This document shows, piece by piece, positions 43,276-45,926 of a DNA stretch of 45,926 bases. Position 1 is the stretch's first letter. Each line of letters opens with the position of its first letter. The notes under the pieces are model-generated. The model was not told the origin of the DNA and ran no database searches. It worked only from the letters and a program-made list of their open reading frames with translations. The stretch is taken from positions 1 to 45,926 of the forward strand of contig JADEXV010000030.1 of assembly GCA_015206945.1 (NCBI GenBank), written 5' to 3'. The DNA comes from Nostocales cyanobacterium LEGE 12452. GTDB lineage: Bacteria; Cyanobacteriota; Cyanobacteriia; Cyanobacteriales; Nostocaceae. A program made the translations under genes and the position numbers.

Positions 43276-43497
43276 TTACTCCTCTACTTTCTTCAGAGCA
43301 TCAGGCTTGTGAGCAGCTTGTTTTCCTGTCTTATCACTTTCAACTAAGTACTCAGGGTTATCTTCACTTGCAGCAATATGGTGTTCTTTAATATCTGTGG
43401 GTGAAGTGAGCTTCTTTACTACTTTGCCAGTTGTCTTACCTTGTGAAGTGTTCCATTCAACGCGATCGCCTTTTTTGAATTGTTCAGCCACATTCAT
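43276..43497 (-). CDS. DUF2945 (HVA1/Tudor-like) protein
   Basis: A 73-residue DUF2945 protein, the Tudor-like 'hypervirulence-associated' fold: 'FKKGDRVEWNTSQGKTTGKV' then 'EHHIAASEDNPEYLVESDKT' and 'KQAAHKPDALKKVEE'. The family is a small beta barrel thought to bind nucleic acid or proteins (knowledge of the fold; the function here is unknown). It is the first gene of a pair with DUF3140. The start ATG at 43497 follows GGAGATGAATG-like sequence on the minus strand. Confidence 0.88.
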   Translation of the reverse strand: MNVAEQFKKGDRVEWNTSQGKTTGKVVKKLTSPTDIKEHHIAASEDNPEYLVESDKTGKQAAHKPDALKKVEE

Positions 43498-43715
43498 CTC
43501 CTATTTGATGTTTTATACCTACTAAGGTCACATTATGTCTGCGACTGGAAAAGCAGCCATCATTCTAGTGATAGAGAAAACATCCGTTATTAAGCCAGTA
43601 ATTTAATTAGCTGTGAAATGAAAAAATTAGGCGATCGCTACAACTCGCTTGATACAAAAGCCGTGCGCTCGCCTCATAATAAAGAAAGATTAAGCAGATT
43701 CTCAGAAAACTCTCA

Positions 43716-44399
43716 ATGAGCCAAACTAGCCTAAACTTAGTTGCAATATCTATCTTTCTCATGACCCTATCGGTACTGGTGGGGCCATTCTTCAACTTAT
43801 CTCCGGCAGTACCAGCACTTGCTACTTTCACCATCTTAGGCATAGCGACATTAGATAGCTTCAGCCTGCAAGGCAAGGGTGGTACTATCTTTGTAGATTG
43901 GATTGCTGGTTTTTCAAAAGAACACCGCGATCGCATCGTCCATCACGAAGCAGGACATTTCTTAGTTGCTTACCTGTTGGGTATTCCCGTTACTGGCTAC
44001 ACACTCAGCGCTTGGGAAGCGTGGAAACAGGGGCAACCTGGCCAAGGCGGCGTTAGCTTTGATGATGGCGAATTAGCATCTCAACTAGAAGTAGGTAAAA
44101 TCAGCGCCCAAATGCTAGACCGCTACTGCACTCTTTGGATGGCGGGTATTGCTGCTGAAACCCTGGTTTTTAATAATGCTGAGGGTGGAACTGATGATAA
44201 AAGCAAGCTGATCGGAGTCTTGACAATGTTAGGTTTTTCTGAATCAGTTTATGAGCAAAAACTGCGGTTTCATGCTCTCCAAGCAAAAACTCTACTGCAA
44301 GAAAATTGGTCTAGCTACGAGACTTTAGTTAGTGCCATGCGACAAGGTACTTCAGTAGAAGATTGTCATGCTGAGTTAGGAGTAGGGAGTGGGAAGTAG
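43716..44399 (+). CDS. FtsH-like M41 metalloprotease without AAA domain
   Basis: A 227-residue membrane protein. Two helices (about 8-25 and 32-48) are followed by a soluble part with 'RDRIVHHEAGHFLVAYLLGI' (zinc site H77, E78, H81) and 'EGGTDDKSKLIGVL' (likely third ligand D160 or D161), the M41 peptidase arrangement of FtsH. The ATPase module is missing, so unfolding of substrates would need another protein or the enzyme works on exposed peptides. Such truncated M41 proteins are widespread in cyanobacteria and plastids (FtsHi-type forms) but the role is unknown. The zinc motif is intact, so proteolysis is possible. It ends in a repeat-like tail ('LGVGSGK'), and a palindromic repeat follows. 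Confidence 0.85.
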   Translation: MSQTSLNLVAISIFLMTLSVLVGPFFNLSPAVPALATFTILGIATLDSFSLQGKGGTIFVDWIAGFSKEHRDRIVHHEAGHFLVAYLLGIPVTGYTLSAWEAWKQGQPGQGGVSFDDGELASQLEVGKISAQMLDRYCTLWMAGIAAETLVFNNAEGGTDDKSKLIGVLTMLGFSESVYEQKLRFHALQAKTLLQENWSSYETLVSAMRQGTSVEDCHAELGVGSGK

Positions 44400-44429
44400 G
44401 AAGTTATATCAAGTTAGTTTTGAGAGTTT

Positions 44430-44478
44430 GTAGTAAGCACGTTAGTGCTTAAAAAAAAAGGACTAAAGTCCTTACTAC
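44430..44478. repeat. GTAGTAAG palindromic spacer repeat
   Basis: GTAGTAAG at 44430 is inverted as CTTACTAC at 44471-44478. Inside are GCACGTTAGTGC and AGGACTAAAGTCCT dyads with a run of A between. This fold-back element is a well-known type of Nostoc spacer repeat and may serve as a terminator for the convergent genes. Confidence 0.8.
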
Positions 44479-44509
44479 GAACTCATTAACATCATCTTAA
44501 ACAGAAAAC

Positions 44510-45775
44510 TTATTCAACTCTGGCGCGGAGTGCAGGAGATCGAAAGAGAGTTGCAAATCCAGCTTGCCGCTCATTCAAAGGTTCTAGAGCATCGTTCCAA
44601 AGACTTTCATAATAAAAGAAAGTTATGCCTAGACCGCGTTCTTGAGCAGCCCGCACCTGAGACTTAATTTGCTGCATGGGAACTGGATTATTTCGTAACC
44701 CTGTCATAACGCCAATTCCAGTTGGAATTATTTTTTGCGCTTCTTGAATTTCTGGACGAGAAATATTAGCCACAAAACTTTGCAGATCGGGACGATAAAT
44801 TTGCACGATTAACTCGTCCACAATATTTTGCCGCATCCAACCTAGCCAATCTTGCAAGTGAAACTTGTAAGCAAAATCATAGTAATTAGGAGAAACAGAG
44901 AAAATCGCCTGGGGTTTTCTCTGCTTTACCGCTTGGTTAAGTTTTACCATGAATGCCGTAATCTTATCTGCCCGCCACTTTACCCATGCCGCATCTTTGG
45001 GATTCTTTGGGGGAGCATTTTTCGTTTCTTTGGTGTACAAAGCAACTGTATATTGGTCGTAGCCAAATTCGTGAGGCAAACTCATGTGATCGTCAAACTG
45101 AATGCCATCGGCATCATATTGGGTAACAGTTTCCAGCACTAGATCGGTGATGAATTGTTGCACTTTTGGATGGAACGGATTAAGCCACATCACCTCACCA
45201 GCCGCACTGTTTGAAGTTTGGCTACCATCCCGCTTTTGTGTGAACCAATCCGGGTAATTTATTGCTAGTTCTGAGGTTGGGGGAGCCATGAAACCAAACT
45301 CAAACCAAGGAATCACCAGCAATCCTTTGCGATGAGCTTGATTAATCAGGTCTGCGAGAATATCATGTCCATCTGAACCTTTGTAGACAAAAGGTTGAAT
45401 ACCTGCACGTTGTGCGATCGCACTGGGATGCATTACATAGCCAGAATTCCACACCACAGGATAGATTGTGTTGAAGTTCATCCGTTGTAATTGGCTCACC
45501 GCATCCAGCACTTTGTCCCGATTTTTGAGGGTTTCAAAATCATTAGTGGTCATCCAAACCCCGCGAATTTCCTGACGAGGTAACTGTGCGATCGCAGGGG
45601 TGAAACTGTCTACCAGCAATACACTAACAAACGATATTAAAATGAGAATGGGAAAAAAAGACTTGAGTAGTCGCCGCCAACTTTGGACAATAAAAGATGA
45701 TTTCATAAATTTGAATGATGCATTAGCTACCCACACACGCCATTGCTCGTTTTTACGATTGAATCTACTAACCAT
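44510..45775 (-). CDS. Secreted glycoside hydrolase-like protein (GHL10)
   Basis: A protein of the GHL10/DUF187 family ('RQEIRGVWMTTNDFETL', 'FNTIYPVVWNSGYVMHP', 'KGLLVIPWFEFGFM', 'DGIQFDDHMSLP' and 'IFSVSPNYYDFAY'), a TIM-barrel enzyme related to glycosyl hydrolases and thought to cut peptidoglycan-type or polysaccharide bonds outside the cell. The region after the first Met is basic, and a signal segment ('LLKSFFPILILISFVSVLLV') ends in 'TPAIA' near residue 65. ATG 45775 gives 421 aa. An in-frame ATG at 45706 would give 398 aa with a conventional signal peptide; neither has a good ribosome binding site, so the start is open. Confidence 0.85.
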   Translation of the reverse strand: MVSRFNRKNEQWRVWVANASFKFMKSSFIVQSWRRLLKSFFPILILISFVSVLLVDSFTPAIAQLPRQEIRGVWMTTNDFETLKNRDKVLDAVSQLQRMNFNTIYPVVWNSGYVMHPSAIAQRAGIQPFVYKGSDGHDILADLINQAHRKGLLVIPWFEFGFMAPPTSELAINYPDWFTQKRDGSQTSNSAAGEVMWLNPFHPKVQQFITDLVLETVTQYDADGIQFDDHMSLPHEFGYDQYTVALYTKETKNAPPKNPKDAAWVKWRADKITAFMVKLNQAVKQRKPQAIFSVSPNYYDFAYKFHLQDWLGWMRQNIVDELIVQIYRPDLQSFVANISRPEIQEAQKIIPTGIGVMTGLRNNPVPMQQIKSQVRAAQERGLGITFFYYESLWNDALEPLNERQAGFATLFRSPALRARVE

Positions 45776-45926
45776 ATAGTCTACAAGTATTTATGCTTAG
45801 TACGGAACTGATGAGTTGGTAGTTGTTCGTTCCTTGCTTATGGAACTTTTGCACCAAAAAACTAAAACAGACAAATTAAGATAGTTGACGCAGCTAATAA
45901 GCATTTGTGCCCAATAGATATTGGTA

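Noticed and set aside
1..45926. tRNA, rRNA, origin of replication or prophage genes
   Set aside because: I looked for cloverleaf arms, rRNA motifs, DnaA-box clusters and structural phage genes and saw none.

Overview
The window looks like chromosomal DNA of a filamentous heterocyst-type cyanobacterium (Nostocales, Nostoc/Anabaena-like). Reasons: many copies of the GCGATCGC (HIP1) octamer in genes and spacers, short tandem heptamer repeats and hairpin repeats in the spacers, an adjacent CruF/CruG pair for myxol-glycoside carotenoids, and a large DUF4347/DUF4114 surface protein. No tRNA, rRNA, CRISPR array or intact insertion sequence was seen. All functions come from reading motifs; no database search was run.

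Layout. 0.1-3.5 kb (+): zinc-ribbon/FHA protein, a tiny ORF overlapping an M50-type membrane metalloprotease, a broken small gene, a small acidic protein, and ribonuclease HI with a cyanobacterial C-terminal extension. 3.5-5.8 kb (-): cruG and cruF. 6.2-8.2 kb: small membrane protein, orphan MlaE-type permease, small secreted protein and a 34-aa membrane ORF. 8.3-8.45 kb: a strong candidate small RNA with an NtcA-like promoter and a terminator. 8.6-11.7 kb: polytopic membrane protein, two tiny single-span membrane ORFs and a PLP aminotransferase. 12.1-17.5 kb: an 1805-aa repeat protein (DUF4347, delta-60 repeats, nine cadherin-like repeats, DUF4114). 17.8-21 kb: DUF1499, DUF1345, ChaB and cupin proteins, an acetyltransferase remnant and a small ORF. 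21.2-26.2 kb (-): a 1678-aa hybrid histidine kinase whose PAS-PAS-GAF block is duplicated. 26.2-29.6 kb: the most accessory-looking stretch, with a cytoplasmic trypsin-like protease fused to an endonuclease I domain, a receiver-domain remnant and an IS630 transposase remnant. 29.6-31.8 kb (-): a REC-PAS-GGDEF-EAL protein. 32.3-36.8 kb (+): a four-gene Gld-type ABC system (ATPase, permease, GldG-like, DUF4340). 36.9-38.7 kb: purU and a VapBC-type pair. 38.9-42.9 kb: a helical membrane-associated protein divergent from a TerB-dynamin GTPase. 42.9-45.8 kb: DUF3140 and DUF2945 stress-type proteins, an FtsH-like metalloprotease without AAA domain, and a GHL10 glycoside hydrolase.

How the genes relate. 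cruF and cruG act in one carotenoid pathway. The four Gld-type genes form an operon-like unit. The two signalling giants (21.2-26.2 and 29.6-31.8 kb) flank the protease-nuclease gene, but there is no direct evidence that they control it. The best candidates for undescribed systems are the trypsin-EndoI fusion (26794-28929), the divergent TerB-dynamin pair (38858-42856) and the small RNA at about 8376-8452. Spacers are full of repeats, including a MITE-like element with apparent target duplications (32011-32167).
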